Positions 1 through 8,616 are shown, counted from the stretch's first letter. The stretch: 64,000 nucleotides of DNA from Bradyrhizobium murdochi (GCF_000472965.1 NZ_AXAU01000012.1:119103-183102); one strand, 5' to 3'. A program made the numbers and translations. The notes: generated from the sequence alone by a model not told the origin.

Positions 1-510
1 TCGACGCTGGCGCGCGCACTCGAGCGACGGCTGTTTTCGCGCGGCGGTTCACCCATCCTGCTCGATGGCGACACGCTGCGCGCCGGCCTCAATGGCGATC
101 TCGGCTTCTCGGCGCAGGACCGCACCGAGAACATCCGCCGGCTGGCGGAAGTTGCGACCCATCTGGCGCGCAACGGGCACATTGCCGTCGTCGCTGCGGT
201 CTCGCCGTCGGCGGACGATCGCGCAGCCGCGCGACGCATCGCCGACGCTTCATTCCGCGAGATCTACGTCGCGACGCCGGCCGAAGTCTGCGAGAGCCGC
301 GACCCCAAGGGCCACTACGCCAAGGCGCGCGCCGGCACGTTGCAGGCATTCACTGGAATCGGTAACGACTACCAGCCTCCGGCGCAGGCCGAACTGCGCA
401 TCGATACCTCCGCGCGCACGGTTTCGGACGCGACCGACGAGATCGAGCGAATGCTGGCTGAGACGGGCATCCTGTTCGACGAACTGGTGGATCTGGCGGC
501 GAACATCTAG
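1..510 (+). CDS. cysC: Adenylylsulfate (APS) kinase domain, 3' part
   Basis: The gene is cut by the window edge; frame 1 is open from base 1 to a TAG at 508-510 (169 residues seen). It would phosphorylate adenylylsulfate to PAPS in sulfate assimilation. The family motif LLDGDTLRAGLNGDLGFS (about residues 20-37) and the following DRTENIRRLAEVA are clear, as are the SPSADDRAAAR stretch and DPKGHYAKARAG. The P-loop would lie just upstream of the window. In rhizobia this domain is often the C-terminal half of a CysN/CysC (NodQ) fusion, which cannot be decided here. Confidence 0.9.
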   Translation, partial: STLARALERRLFSRGGSPILLDGDTLRAGLNGDLGFSAQDRTENIRRLAEVATHLARNGHIAVVAAVSPSADDRAAARRIADASFREIYVATPAEVCESRDPKGHYAKARAGTLQAFTGIGNDYQPPAQAELRIDTSARTVSDATDEIERMLAETGILFDELVDLAANI

Positions 511-569
511 AAAGCGTTTTCGAGCGAAGTGGACACCGGTTCGCGTGAAGAAAGCGCGTCCAAATAAGA
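511..569. repeat. Dispersed intergenic repeat (Bradyrhizobium type)
   Basis: Directly after the APS kinase stop is a sequence beginning AAAGCGTTTTCGAGCGAAGT and ending near GAAAGCGCG, with imperfect inverted symmetry. I recognise the sequence style as a dispersed intergenic repeat of Bradyrhizobium and Rhodopseudomonas genomes. Only one copy is in this window, so the call rests on recall rather than on internal comparison. Confidence 0.4.
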
Positions 570-616
570 CCTTCCACTTCTTTTTGGGGCCTTCTCATCG
601 ACCCGGCTTTAGGGCT

Positions 617-656
617 AAAAGGGCGGCCAATGCCGCCCCTTTGGCGCGTTTTTTGC
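617..656 (+). terminator. Rho-independent terminator after APS kinase
   Basis: AAAGGGCGGC and GCCGCCCCTTT (one bulged C) form a stem with a CAAT loop at 617-642. A T-rich stretch (TTTTTT at 649-654) follows after a short gap. It lies about 110 bp past the cysC stop and 60 bp before glcB, so it separates the two units. Confidence 0.65.
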
Positions 657-710
657 TGTTTTCGCCTGAAAACAGCCATTGAACGCCAGTTTTACCCGAG
701 AAAGCCCGTC

Positions 711-2873
711 ATGAATCGTGTCGACGCCCACGGATTGAAGATCGCCCCTGTCCTGTTCGATTTCATCGCCAAGGAGGCGACCCCCAAAACCGGGATTGCG
801 CCCGATGCATTCTGGGCCGGCGTCGCCGCCATCGTCAAAAAGCTCGGGCCGAAAAATCGCGAGCTGCTCGCCCTCCGCGACGCGCTGCAGGTCAAAATCG
901 ACGGCTGGCATCGCACCAACAAGGGCAAGGCGTTCGACATGAACGCCTACACGGCGTTCCTGAAGGAGATCGGTTATCTCCTGCCCGAGCCGGCTACGCA
1001 GAAGGTCGAGACATCAGATGTCGACGAGGAGATCGGCAAGATTTGCGGACCGCAGCTCGTCGTTCCCCTGACCAATGCCCGCTACGCGCTGAACGCGGCG
1101 AATGCGCGCTGGGGCTCGCTCTATGACGCCTTCTACGGCACCGATGCGATTCCGCATGATCCGAGCGAGGCTGGCCGCGGCTACAACAAGGCGCGCGGCG
1201 ACAAGGTGATCGCCAAGGCCAAGGCGTTCCTCGATTCCGCCGTGCCGCTCGCGACCGGCAGCCACACCGACGTGACCTCATATAGCGTGATCGCCGGCCA
1301 GCTTGCGGTGAAGCTCAAGAGCGGAAACGCCACCGCGCTAAAAACTGCTTCGCAGTTCGCCGGCTACCAGGGCGACGCGGCGCAGCCCTCCGCGGTCCTG
1401 CTCGTCAACAACGGCATGCATGTCGAAGTGAAGATCGACCGCAATCATGCGGTCGGCAAGGACGATCCGGCCGGTGTCGCCGACATGATTTTGGAAGCGG
1501 CGGTTTCAACCATTCTCGACATGGAAGATTCGGTTGCCGCGGTCGACGCCGAGGACAAGGTGCTGATCTATCGCAACACGCTCGGCCTGATGAACGGCAC
1601 GCTTTCGGCCGACTTCGAAAAGGGCGGCAAGACGGTTCAACGATCACTCAACCCTGACCGCGTCTACAAGACGCCCGACGGCAAGGAGCTGACGCTGCAT
1701 GGTCGCAGCCTGCTGCTGATGCGCAACGTCGGCCATCACATGTTCACCGACGCCGTGCTCGATGAAAAGGGCGAGGAGATTCCGGAAGGGCTGCTGGACG
1801 CTGCGGTCGCCGGTCTGCTCGCGATCCACGATCTCAAGGGCAATTCGAAGGTCAGGAATAGCCGCACCGGCTCGGTCTATATCGTCAAGCCGAAGATGCA
1901 CGGCCCCGACGAAGTCGCGCTGACCTGTGAATTGTTCAGCGAGGTGGAAAAGCTGCTCGGACTGCCCGAGAACACCATGAAGGTCGGCATCATGGACGAG
2001 GAGCGCCGCACCACGGTGAACCTGAAGGCCTGCATCCAGAACGCCTCGAAGCGCATCTGCTTCATCAACACCGGCTTCCTCGACCGCACCGGCGACGAGA
2101 TTCATACCTCTATGGAAGCGGGTCCGATGATCCGCAAGAACGACATGAAGGCGCAGCCCTGGATCAAGGCCTATGAGGACTGGAACGTCGACATGGGCTT
2201 GATCGACGGCCTGCCCGGCCATGCCCAGATCGGCAAGGGCATGTGGGCGGCGCCTGACAAGATGGCTGACATGCTCAGCCAGAAGCTCGGCCATCCACAG
2301 GCCGGTGCGACCACGGCATGGGTGCCGTCGCCGACCGCGGCCACGCTGCACGCGCTGCATTATCACCAGGTCAACGTGATCGCGCGACAGGAAGAGCTCG
2401 CCAAGGGCGGCCAGCGCGCAAAACTTTCCGACATCCTCACCATTCCGGTTTCGCAGTCGAACTGGGCGCCCGATGACGTGAAGCAGGAGATCGACAACAA
2501 CTGTCAGGGCATCCTCGGCTATGTCGTGCGCTGGATCGACCAGGGCGTCGGCTGCTCCAAGGTGCCCGACATCCATGACGTCGGCCTGATGGAAGACCGC
2601 GCGACGTTGCGGATTTCCAGCCAGCATCTGGCGAACTGGCTGGCGCATGGCGTCGTCAGCAAGGATCAGGTGATGGAATCGCTGAAGCGCATGGCCGTCG
2701 TGGTCGACAAGCAGAATGCCGGCGACCCGCTCTACAAGCCGATGGCGCCTTCGTTCGACGGCGTTGCCTTCCAGGCCGCCTGCGATCTCGTCTTCAAGGG
2801 CCGCGAGCAGCCGAACGGCTATACCGAATACATTCTCACCGCGCGCCGCCGTGAGGCAAAGGCGGCGGGCTGA
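711..2873 (+). CDS. glcB: Malate synthase G
   Basis: 720 residues, the usual length of the monomeric malate synthase G that condenses glyoxylate and acetyl-CoA to malate (glyoxylate shunt, glycolate use). The protein opens MNRVDAHGLKIAPVLFDFI. Family landmarks include HVEVKIDRNHAVG, the LDMEDSVAAVDAEDK stretch, GKGMWAAPDKMADML and the C-terminal DQGVGCSKVPDIHDVGLMED with the region of the catalytic aspartate. The open frame extends upstream to 630, but that part overlaps the terminator and reads as non-protein; the ATG at 711 has GAGAAAG upstream and gives the family N-terminus. No glcB regulator is adjacent. Confidence 0.96.
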   Translation: MNRVDAHGLKIAPVLFDFIAKEATPKTGIAPDAFWAGVAAIVKKLGPKNRELLALRDALQVKIDGWHRTNKGKAFDMNAYTAFLKEIGYLLPEPATQKVETSDVDEEIGKICGPQLVVPLTNARYALNAANARWGSLYDAFYGTDAIPHDPSEAGRGYNKARGDKVIAKAKAFLDSAVPLATGSHTDVTSYSVIAGQLAVKLKSGNATALKTASQFAGYQGDAAQPSAVLLVNNGMHVEVKIDRNHAVGKDDPAGVADMILEAAVSTILDMEDSVAAVDAEDKVLIYRNTLGLMNGTLSADFEKGGKTVQRSLNPDRVYKTPDGKELTLHGRSLLLMRNVGHHMFTDAVLDEKGEEIPEGLLDAAVAGLLAIHDLKGNSKVRNSRTGSVYIVKPKMHGPDEVALTCELFSEVEKLLGLPENTMKVGIMDEERRTTVNLKACIQNASKRICFINTGFLDRTGDEIHTSMEAGPMIRKNDMKAQPWIKAYEDWNVDMGLIDGLPGHAQIGKGMWAAPDKMADMLSQKLGHPQAGATTAWVPSPTAATLHALHYHQVNVIARQEELAKGGQRAKLSDILTIPVSQSNWAPDDVKQEIDNNCQGILGYVVRWIDQGVGCSKVPDIHDVGLMEDRATLRISSQHLANWLAHGVVSKDQVMESLKRMAVVVDKQNAGDPLYKPMAPSFDGVAFQAACDLVFKGREQPNGYTEYILTARRREAKAAG

Positions 2874-2912
2874 GCCCGCCGCGACACGTCACGATGCCGC
2901 ATTGATTCTGGC

Positions 2913-2937
2913 GGAACGCCTGAGCTTTTTGTCCGTT
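2913..2937 (+). promoter_or_regulatory. EcfG-type promoter of the CsbD gene
   Basis: GGAAC at 2913-2917, a 16-nt spacer, then CGTT at 2934-2937. This is an exact match to the alphaproteobacterial general stress sigma factor (EcfG) consensus GGAAC-N16/17-CGTT. It lies 25 bp before the CsbD start codon. The cognate sigma gene is at 15615 in this window. Confidence 0.75.
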
Positions 2938-2962
2938 GATCGCCATACCAACAGAGGAGGAG

Positions 2963-3169
2963 ATGGCGATGGATTGGAACAGGGTTGAAGGCAACTGGAA
3001 ACAGTTCAAGGGCTCCGCCAAGGAGAAGTGGGGCAAGCTTACCGATGACGATCTGAATGTCATCGAGGGCCGCCGCGAACAACTCGAAGGCAAGCTGCAG
3101 CAGCGCTACGGCTTCGCCAAGGACCAAATCCGCAAGGACGTCGACGACTGGTTCCGGACGTTGAAGTAG
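2963..3169 (+). CDS. CsbD family stress protein
   Basis: 68 residues starting MAMDWNRVEGNWKQFKGSAK, the signature opening of the CsbD family: small hydrophilic, probably partly unordered proteins induced by general stress. The exact role is unknown for the family. The ATG at 2963 has a strong GAGGAGG ribosome site at 2954-2960; an upstream in-frame start at 2936 would fall inside the promoter. An exact EcfG promoter lies just upstream, which fits stress induction. Confidence 0.92.
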   Translation: MAMDWNRVEGNWKQFKGSAKEKWGKLTDDDLNVIEGRREQLEGKLQQRYGFAKDQIRKDVDDWFRTLK

Positions 3170-3188
3170 GTCCTCGCTTTGCGAACAC

Positions 3189-3220
3189 CAAAAGCCCCGC
3201 ATCCGTCGGGGCTTTTCGTT
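3189..3220. terminator. Terminator between convergent small genes
   Basis: AAAAGCCCC (3190-3198) pairs with GGGGCTTTT (3208-3216) around a GCATCCGTC loop, giving a stem with A-rich and T-rich flanks on both strands. It sits between the stops of CsbD (+) and the small membrane protein (-), so it can serve both. Confidence 0.75.
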
Positions 3221-3373
3221 TTAGACCGAGATGTATCTCAACAGCGAGATCACGCCCAGAATGATCACCACGACGCGGGCGATCTGCTTGGCGCGGCCGT
3301 CGATCGGCAGGAGGTTGATGAGATAGAGGACGAGAATAACGACCAGGAACGTGATGAGTATGCTGACAAGCAT
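3221..3373 (-). CDS. Small membrane protein (Thivi_2564-like)
   Basis: A 50-residue protein, MLVSILITFLVVILVLYLIN then LLPIDGRAKQIARVVVIIL and a short tail RYISV. It has two hydrophobic helices (about 3-20 and 32-47) around a basic loop containing LPIDGRAKQIA. This matches the small two-helix membrane proteins annotated Thivi_2564 family; the function is unknown. An exact EcfG promoter on the minus strand (3424-3448) lies about 50 bp upstream, so it is probably a general stress protein like the convergent CsbD gene. Confidence 0.75.
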   Translation of the reverse strand: MLVSILITFLVVILVLYLINLLPIDGRAKQIARVVVIILGVISLLRYISV

Positions 3374-3423
3374 GCGAAGCCCCCGTTCGGCGTTGGCCGG
3401 AAAATGCGCTGTAGTGTTTTGTT

Positions 3424-3448
3424 AACGTGAACAGGCGCCCCGGGTTCC
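3424..3448 (-). promoter_or_regulatory. EcfG-type promoter of the small membrane gene
   Basis: Read on the minus strand: GGAAC (3448-3444), a 16-nt spacer, CGTT (3427-3424). This is an exact match to the general stress consensus. It points to the 50-residue membrane protein gene starting at 3373. Confidence 0.72.
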
Positions 3449-3596
3449 GCGCGACGGAACCGAGCCGCGCTTGGAAAAGCCCCGCTTGGAAAATCGCAGC
3501 CATTTCAAGGAATCCTCGTAGTACTACGCGGGCTCTCACTCGATAAGTCTTTACCGTTTTCCCCCCAAATGGCCCACGACGCCTCGGGGGAGCATC

Positions 3597-5690
3597 ATGT
3601 TGAATCGTCTGACCGTATCCGCGCTGCTGAAAACCGTCATCCTCGTCACCTCACTCTGCGTGGTGGTTGGATTTTCGCTTAGCGCCTGGGACTCCTGGGG
3701 CCGCTTGCAGGCGGCGAGCCGCATTGCGGTCATCGCCGACGCGTCCGCAAACATGTTCAAGGCGATGCACAATCTGCGCACCGATCGCTCCACGACCAAC
3801 CGGCTCCTGAATTCCGACGCGCCGATGGATGCCGATATCGAGAAGTATCTGCGCAACATCCGCGACACCGAAATGCCGGCGATGGGCAAAGCGCTCGGCC
3901 TGCTCGGCAGCCTGGAGTTCGCGCAGCACCAGACGCTGGTCCCCGAGTTTGACCGCCTCTACAAGACGATGACGGCGCTGCAGAAGGAGTTCTGGGAAGC
4001 CGTGGCCAAGCCGAAGGCTGCGCGCCGACCCGAACTGGCCAAGGAGTATATGGCTGCCGCCAGCGCGATGCTGGAGACGCTGGAGAAGCTGTCCGGGGCG
4101 CTGGGTGCGGCCGTCAATCACCAGGACGCGACCATCGACCAGTTGCTGGCGATCAAGCAGATCGCCTGGCTGTTGCGCAACACCGCCGGCGAAGCCTCGC
4201 TGATCGTCTCGACCGGGCTCAGCACCGGGAAGGTCTCGCCCGAGGGAAGGCTCGCCTACACGAAATATACTGGCGGCATCGACGCCGCCTGGAGCGCGCT
4301 GGAATTGACCGCAGCGGGGATGCAGTTGCCCCCAGCGATCTCGAGCGCCATGGCAGCAACCAAAATCGCCTATTTCGAGCCGCAATATCTTGCTCTGCGC
4401 GACCGGCTGCTGACGCAGGTTGCGGCCGGTGAGAAGTCGGAACTGACCGCCAACCAGTGGACCCCGGTCACGGTCGGGCGTCTCGCAGCCGCCGTCGCCG
4501 TGGCCGAGGCCGCGCTCGACGCTGCCAAGGATCACGCCGCACACCTGCGCTCCACCGCCCAAGGCTCGCTGACGATGCAGCTCGCATTGCTGACCGGCGC
4601 GCTGGCGCTGGCGTTCGGTGCCATGGCGATCGTTACCCGCCGCGTCATCAAGCCGCTGCACACCATGCGCGACGCCATGCTGAAAGTCGCCGCCGGCGAC
4701 CTCGGCGTCGATACCGGCTATGCCGCGCGCAACGACGAAATCGGCGCGCTGGCGGGCGCACTGGAGACGTTCAAGCAGCAGGCCGCCGACAAGGCGCGGA
4801 TCGAGGCGCAGGAGCGCGAGCGCAACGCCGGCGCGATGGCGCGGCAGCAGGCGATCGAGAGCTATGTCGGCGAGTTCGAGGGCATGGTGCGCCAGACGCT
4901 CAACCAGCTCGGCGATGCTTCCGGCCAGATGCGGACCACCTCGGCCGGCCTCTCGACGATTTCGCGCCAGACCAACGAGCGCGTCCAGATCGCCGAGAAG
5001 GCCTCCGGCGACGCCTCGATGAGCGTCGAGACGGTCGCTGCGGCTTCCGAAGAGCTCAGCGCCTCGATCAACGACATCAGCCAACAGGCGGCGCATGCCG
5101 CCAGCATCGCCAGCCGCGCGGTCGGCCAGGCGCGCAATACCGACGGCACCGTTCAGGGGCTGGCGCAATCGGCAGGGCGGATCGGCGAAGTCGTCGGCCT
5201 GATCAATACCATTGCCGCGCAGACCAACCTCTTGGCGCTCAACGCCACCATCGAGGCCGCACGCGCCGGCGAGGCCGGCCGCGGCTTTGCGGTGGTCGCC
5301 TCCGAGGTCAAGTCGCTGGCGAGCCAGACCGCGAAGGCGACCGAGGAGATTTCCGAGCAGATCTCGGATATCCAGCGCGTGGCAGGCGAAGCCATCGACG
5401 CCATCAAGGGCATCGGCAGCATCATCGGCGAGGTCAACGAAGTCGCGACCGCGATTGCCGCCGCCGTGCAGCAACAGGGTGCCGCAACGCAGGAGATCAC
5501 GCGCTCGACGCAGTTTGCCGCGCAGGGCACCAAGAACGTGTCCGACAACATCACCGGCGTGAAGGCCGATGCCGACGCGGCAGCGGCCGCCGCCGAGGAC
5601 GTCAAGCAGGCTTCGCAGACGCTGGAGACGCAGAGCCAGCAACTCGGCAATCAGGTCACCGCATTCCTCGGCAAGATCCGCGCGGCTTAG
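3597..5690 (+). CDS. Methyl-accepting chemotaxis protein
   Basis: 697 residues. A first membrane helix lies at about 9-30, followed by a long helical sensor region of about 290 residues, a second helix at about 324-347, a HAMP segment to about 400 (RRVIKPLHTMRDAMLKVAAG), then the signalling coiled coil. The hairpin tip is clear near 528-585 (TIAAQTNLLALNATIEAARA, then GEAGRGFAVVASEVKSLA). It should sense a ligand in the periplasm and signal to CheA. No PAS domain and no che genes are nearby. The ATG at 3597 follows a GGGGGAG ribosome site. The ligand cannot be inferred. Confidence 0.95.
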   Translation: MLNRLTVSALLKTVILVTSLCVVVGFSLSAWDSWGRLQAASRIAVIADASANMFKAMHNLRTDRSTTNRLLNSDAPMDADIEKYLRNIRDTEMPAMGKALGLLGSLEFAQHQTLVPEFDRLYKTMTALQKEFWEAVAKPKAARRPELAKEYMAAASAMLETLEKLSGALGAAVNHQDATIDQLLAIKQIAWLLRNTAGEASLIVSTGLSTGKVSPEGRLAYTKYTGGIDAAWSALELTAAGMQLPPAISSAMAATKIAYFEPQYLALRDRLLTQVAAGEKSELTANQWTPVTVGRLAAAVAVAEAALDAAKDHAAHLRSTAQGSLTMQLALLTGALALAFGAMAIVTRRVIKPLHTMRDAMLKVAAGDLGVDTGYAARNDEIGALAGALETFKQQAADKARIEAQERERNAGAMARQQAIESYVGEFEGMVRQTLNQLGDASGQMRTTSAGLSTISRQTNERVQIAEKASGDASMSVETVAAASEELSASINDISQQAAHAASIASRAVGQARNTDGTVQGLAQSAGRIGEVVGLINTIAAQTNLLALNATIEAARAGEAGRGFAVVASEVKSLASQTAKATEEISEQISDIQRVAGEAIDAIKGIGSIIGEVNEVATAIAAAVQQQGAATQEITRSTQFAAQGTKNVSDNITGVKADADAAAAAAEDVKQASQTLETQSQQLGNQVTAFLGKIRAA

Positions 5691-5731
5691 TTCACCTCCA
5701 CTCGGTCATGCCCGGGCATGACGACCGGCGA

Positions 5732-6376
5732 TCAATCCCGCGCCACCACCGGCACGCGGCCGTATTTGGCGCGGGCTTTGCCGGAGGCGGGAGAGAAGTT
5801 CAGCTCAGTGCCGCGCCTGTCGCCGCTACGGCCCGCGACCAGGAGTCCGTTCTCGCCGGCGACGATGTCGCCCTTGCGCAGCGTCGGGTCGTCCTCGATC
5901 TTGACCTGCGCCAGCCCGACCTGGTCCTTGCCATTGCAGGTGCAGCCACCGACGAGTTCGTTGCGATAGCGGAACGCGTTCGGCAATTCCGAATAGGCCT
6001 TTCCGTTCTCGGCGGCCGCGTCGTCGATGCTGCTGCCGTAGAACACCTTGGTCTCGCTCGCCGGGCATAGCTTGTTGCAGGAGGTCCCCCGGCTTGCGTT
6101 GTCGGACGCTGTGAGCGGGAAGTAGCGCCCGTCGCAGGTTCGCACGCAATAGGCCTGGCTGCCTCCAACGCCGTAACGGGTGCGCCCCTCGCCGCGCGGC
6201 GCGTACACCTGGCCATCGTCATTGGGAAACGGCATCTGGGTATTTGGCTGATGGCGCGGGCGGGCGAATCCGCCGAATAGTTGCGAGAAGAAATCCTGCG
6301 CCTGCGCGGCAGGCGCCAGCACCGACGCGCAGGCCAGCGCGGCTACTCCCCATGCCGCCAGTTTTCCCGATCGCAT
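5732..6376 (-). CDS. DUF2865 secreted protein
   Basis: 214 residues with a signal peptide (MRSGKLAAWGVAALACASV, cleavage near AQAQ) and a central Cys-containing block with YCVRTCDGRYFPL, CNKLCPASETKVFYGSSIDD and GCTCNGKDQ. This is the DUF2865 family of Rhizobiales; its function is unknown, but paired cysteines suggest a disulfide-stabilised envelope protein. The ATG at 6376 has GAGAGGAGAG upstream; a TTG at 6397 is less likely. It is 27 bp downstream of the L,D-transpeptidase on the same strand and may be cotranscribed, linking it to the cell wall. Confidence 0.88.
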   Translation of the reverse strand: MRSGKLAAWGVAALACASVLAPAAQAQDFFSQLFGGFARPRHQPNTQMPFPNDDGQVYAPRGEGRTRYGVGGSQAYCVRTCDGRYFPLTASDNASRGTSCNKLCPASETKVFYGSSIDDAAAENGKAYSELPNAFRYRNELVGGCTCNGKDQVGLAQVKIEDDPTLRKGDIVAGENGLLVAGRSGDRRGTELNFSPASGKARAKYGRVPVVARD

Positions 6377-6403
6377 CAACGCTCTCCTCTCACGCAAATT
6401 ACT

Positions 6404-7171
6404 TCAGTTCAGCTCCGGCGGCGTCAGGTTCATCGCCTGGCGGCCCGACGGCGCGATTGCGACGGGGCGCGGATGCGCGGCCGGACGAGCCGTGATGCCG
6501 GTCCTGGAGTCCCCGCCGCGCGCCATGACCGGGGCCTTCTTCGGCAGCACCACGACCTTGGTGCCGACATCGACACGGTTGAACAGGTCGATAACGTCCT
6601 CATTGATCAGGCGGATGCAGCCGGACGAGACGAATTTCCCGATCGTCGAGGGATCGTTGGTGCCGTGAATGCGGTACTGGCTGGTGCCGAGATACATCGC
6701 CCGCGCGCCGAGCGGATTGCCGGGACCGCCGGCCATGAAGCGCGGCAGATAAGGCTGGCGCGCGATCATCTCGCTAGGTGGATGCCAATCCGGCCATTCC
6801 GCCTTGCGGCTGATGGTCTGCACCCCGGCCCAGGTAAAGCCTTCGCGGCCGACGCCGACGCCGTACCTGATGGCCCGGCCCTGGCCGAGCACGTAATAGA
6901 GCGTGGTGTTGCCGGTATCGATGACGATGGTGCCCGGCGCCTCGGTCGTGCCGAAGGGGACAACGGCGCGGCGAAGCCGTTCGGGCGTCGCGCCCTCGTC
7001 GGAGGCGATCACCTCATCGGCGGGATAGCCATTCGGCTGGGTGGACGCGTAGCCGAGCGTCTGCGCCTTCGCAGCGCTCGAGAGTGCCGAGGGCGTCAGC
7101 AAGACGGCGGCAACGAGGACAAATGCGCTCGCCACGCGCGACAAAGGCCGGCGATCGGAGGACTGTGTCAT
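6404..7171 (-). CDS. L,D-transpeptidase (YkuD domain)
   Basis: About 255 residues with an N-terminal hydrophobic signal segment (MTQSSDRRPLSRVASAFVLV) and a C-terminal YkuD domain. The catalytic signature is HGTNDPSTIGKFVSSGCIRL, with Cys in SSGCIRL as nucleophile and the following INEDVIDL. It should form 3-3 peptidoglycan crosslinks or attach proteins to peptidoglycan. Start options are ATG at 7171 (chosen) and ATG at 7201 or 7198; the frame opens at 7261, but that lies upstream of the predicted EcfG promoter (7221-7245), so it cannot be the start of a transcript from that promoter. Confidence 0.9.
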   Translation of the reverse strand: MTQSSDRRPLSRVASAFVLVAAVLLTPSALSSAAKAQTLGYASTQPNGYPADEVIASDEGATPERLRRAVVPFGTTEAPGTIVIDTGNTTLYYVLGQGRAIRYGVGVGREGFTWAGVQTISRKAEWPDWHPPSEMIARQPYLPRFMAGGPGNPLGARAMYLGTSQYRIHGTNDPSTIGKFVSSGCIRLINEDVIDLFNRVDVGTKVVVLPKKAPVMARGGDSRTGITARPAAHPRPVAIAPSGRQAMNLTPPELN

Positions 7172-7220
7172 GGGACCTGCCCCGTGGGATGTCTGCATCA
7201 TTGGATGCTCTGCACCAACA

Positions 7221-7245
7221 AACGCGGCCACCAGCCGGCGGTTCC
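7221..7245 (-). promoter_or_regulatory. EcfG-type promoter of the L,D-transpeptidase gene
   Basis: On the minus strand, GGAAC (7245-7241), 16 nt, CGTT (7224-7221), an exact consensus match. It faces left into the L,D-transpeptidase gene and lies back to back with another exact match serving the AI-2E family gene. Confidence 0.73.
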
Positions 7246-7304
7246 GAACAGCCGATGTCACGTCGCATCACGTCAAGTGCGACACCGCTCACGCCTGCGC
7301 GATT

Positions 7305-7329
7305 GGAACTCGCACCCTATCGTCACGTT
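7305..7329 (+). promoter_or_regulatory. EcfG-type promoter of the AI-2E family gene
   Basis: GGAAC at 7305-7309, 16 nt, CGTT at 7326-7329, an exact match to the general stress consensus. The expected transcription start is about 7335-7338. That rules out the ATG at 7330 and favours the GTG at 7399 as start codon. Confidence 0.73.
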
Positions 7330-7398
7330 ATGATCGCAGTCCGGTTCGCGACGTCGCTTTTGCCGTGTCACCGCCGCTTCGGGCGAGGGAAAACCATT

Positions 7399-8586
7399 GT
7401 GAGCGTCATTCCCACCAAGCCTTCGCCCACCAAGCCTTCGCCCGCCAAGCCTTCGTCCGCCAAATCCCCGCCGACAAAGCCGTTGCCCAGTGAACGCCAG
7501 CTTCCCCACGAGCAGGAAGGCGCGCCGGTCCCCGAAAGCAAGCTCGATTTGCCGCCGGTCATCCGCCGCATTGAAGTGGTGGCGATCTCGCTCATCGGCC
7601 TGCTGGTCATCTGCATCATTGCCGGCCTCTATCTTGCCAAGGCGTTGCTTCTGCCGATCACGATGGCCTTTATCGTCGGGACCATGCTTTCCCCGGCCGC
7701 CAGCCTCCTGGAGCGCTACCGCATTCCGCGCGCGGTCGCCGCGGTGCTGATCGTGGCGGCCGCCAGCGCCGCGACCGCTTTCATGGTCGGCCTGATCGCC
7801 TCGCCCGCGATCGAATGGAGCGGCAAGCTTCCGGAGCTGGGAGCGCTCTTGAGGGACAAGCTGCGCGTGTTCGACCGGCCGCTCGCGCTGTGGCAGGAGT
7901 TGCAGAGCATGCTCGGCGGGCCCGATACGCTGACGACGTTGCATCTGCCCAAGGTCGACTGGGTGCAGCCGACGCTGGAATTCCTGTCGCCGACCTTTGC
8001 CGAATTCCTGCTGTTCATCGCGACGCTGCTCCTGTTCATCGCGAGCTGGCGGGACCTGCGCCGGGCCCTGATCCTGAATTTCGGCGAGCGGGCGTGGCGG
8101 CTGCGGACGCTGCGGATCCTCAACGAGATCGAGGAGCATCTCGGCAACTATCTGTTGCTGGTGACCATGATCAATGCCGGCGTCGGCATCGCCACCGGCC
8201 TGATCTGCGCGGTCACGGGCATGCCCAACCCGGCCAGCCTCGGCGCACTGGCGGCGATCCTGAATTTCATTCCGATCATCGGCCCGGTGGCGATGTTTGC
8301 CGTGCTGGTCGTGGTCGGCATTGTCGCGCTCCCGACCATCAGCGCCGGGCTGCTGGCGCCATCCATGTTCGCCGTGATGACTTTCCTGGAAGGCCATTTC
8401 CTGACGCCGACGATCGTCGGCCGCCGGCTGGCGCTGAACGCGCTTGCAGTATTCCTGGCGGTGGCGTTCTGGACCTGGCTGTGGGGCCCGATGGGCGCGT
8501 TCCTGTCGTCGCCGCTTCTGATCGTCGCGCTGATCGTGAGGGAGCACTTGATGCCGCCGGCTTCGCCGCAACTGCCGGAGGACTAG
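7399..8586 (+). CDS. AI-2E family (UPF0118) transporter
   Basis: 395 residues. A Pro/Lys-rich N-terminal segment with repeated TKPSP/AKPSS units (direct repeats in the DNA at 7418-7480) precedes a polytopic domain with about eight membrane helices, including ISLIGLLVICIIAGLYLAKA and the C-terminal LNFIPIIGPVAMFAVLVVVG. The family includes AI-2 exporters and sodium/proton antiporters, so the substrate is open. The GTG at 7399 has GAGGGA 9 nt upstream and lies downstream of the predicted EcfG promoter; longer frames back to 7084 are not supported. Confidence 0.88.
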   Translation: MSVIPTKPSPTKPSPAKPSSAKSPPTKPLPSERQLPHEQEGAPVPESKLDLPPVIRRIEVVAISLIGLLVICIIAGLYLAKALLLPITMAFIVGTMLSPAASLLERYRIPRAVAAVLIVAAASAATAFMVGLIASPAIEWSGKLPELGALLRDKLRVFDRPLALWQELQSMLGGPDTLTTLHLPKVDWVQPTLEFLSPTFAEFLLFIATLLLFIASWRDLRRALILNFGERAWRLRTLRILNEIEEHLGNYLLLVTMINAGVGIATGLICAVTGMPNPASLGALAAILNFIPIIGPVAMFAVLVVVGIVALPTISAGLLAPSMFAVMTFLEGHFLTPTIVGRRLALNALAVFLAVAFWTWLWGPMGAFLSSPLLIVALIVREHLMPPASPQLPED

Positions 8587-8591
8587 GGCGA

Positions 8592-8616
8592 GGAACTTCC
8601 CATTCGGCGGAGCGTT
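8592..8616 (+). promoter_or_regulatory. EcfG-type promoter of the DUF883 gene
   Basis: GGAAC at 8592-8596, 16 nt, CGTT at 8613-8616, another exact match, starting 6 bp after the AI-2E family stop and 36 bp before the DUF883 start codon. Confidence 0.73.

Noticed and set aside
3651..5642. 663-codon open frame antisense to the chemoreceptor gene
   Set aside because: It lacks any family signature and mirrors the codon bias of the real gene; GC-rich third positions keep the opposite frame open.
4457..6070. 537-codon plus-strand frame overlapping the chemoreceptor and DUF2865 genes
   Set aside because: The composition is Arg/Gly/Ala-rich with no domain, and it overlaps two well-supported genes.
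7084..7398. N-terminal extension of the AI-2E family protein
   Set aside because: It overlaps the transpeptidase gene start and both EcfG promoters, and the composition is not protein-like.
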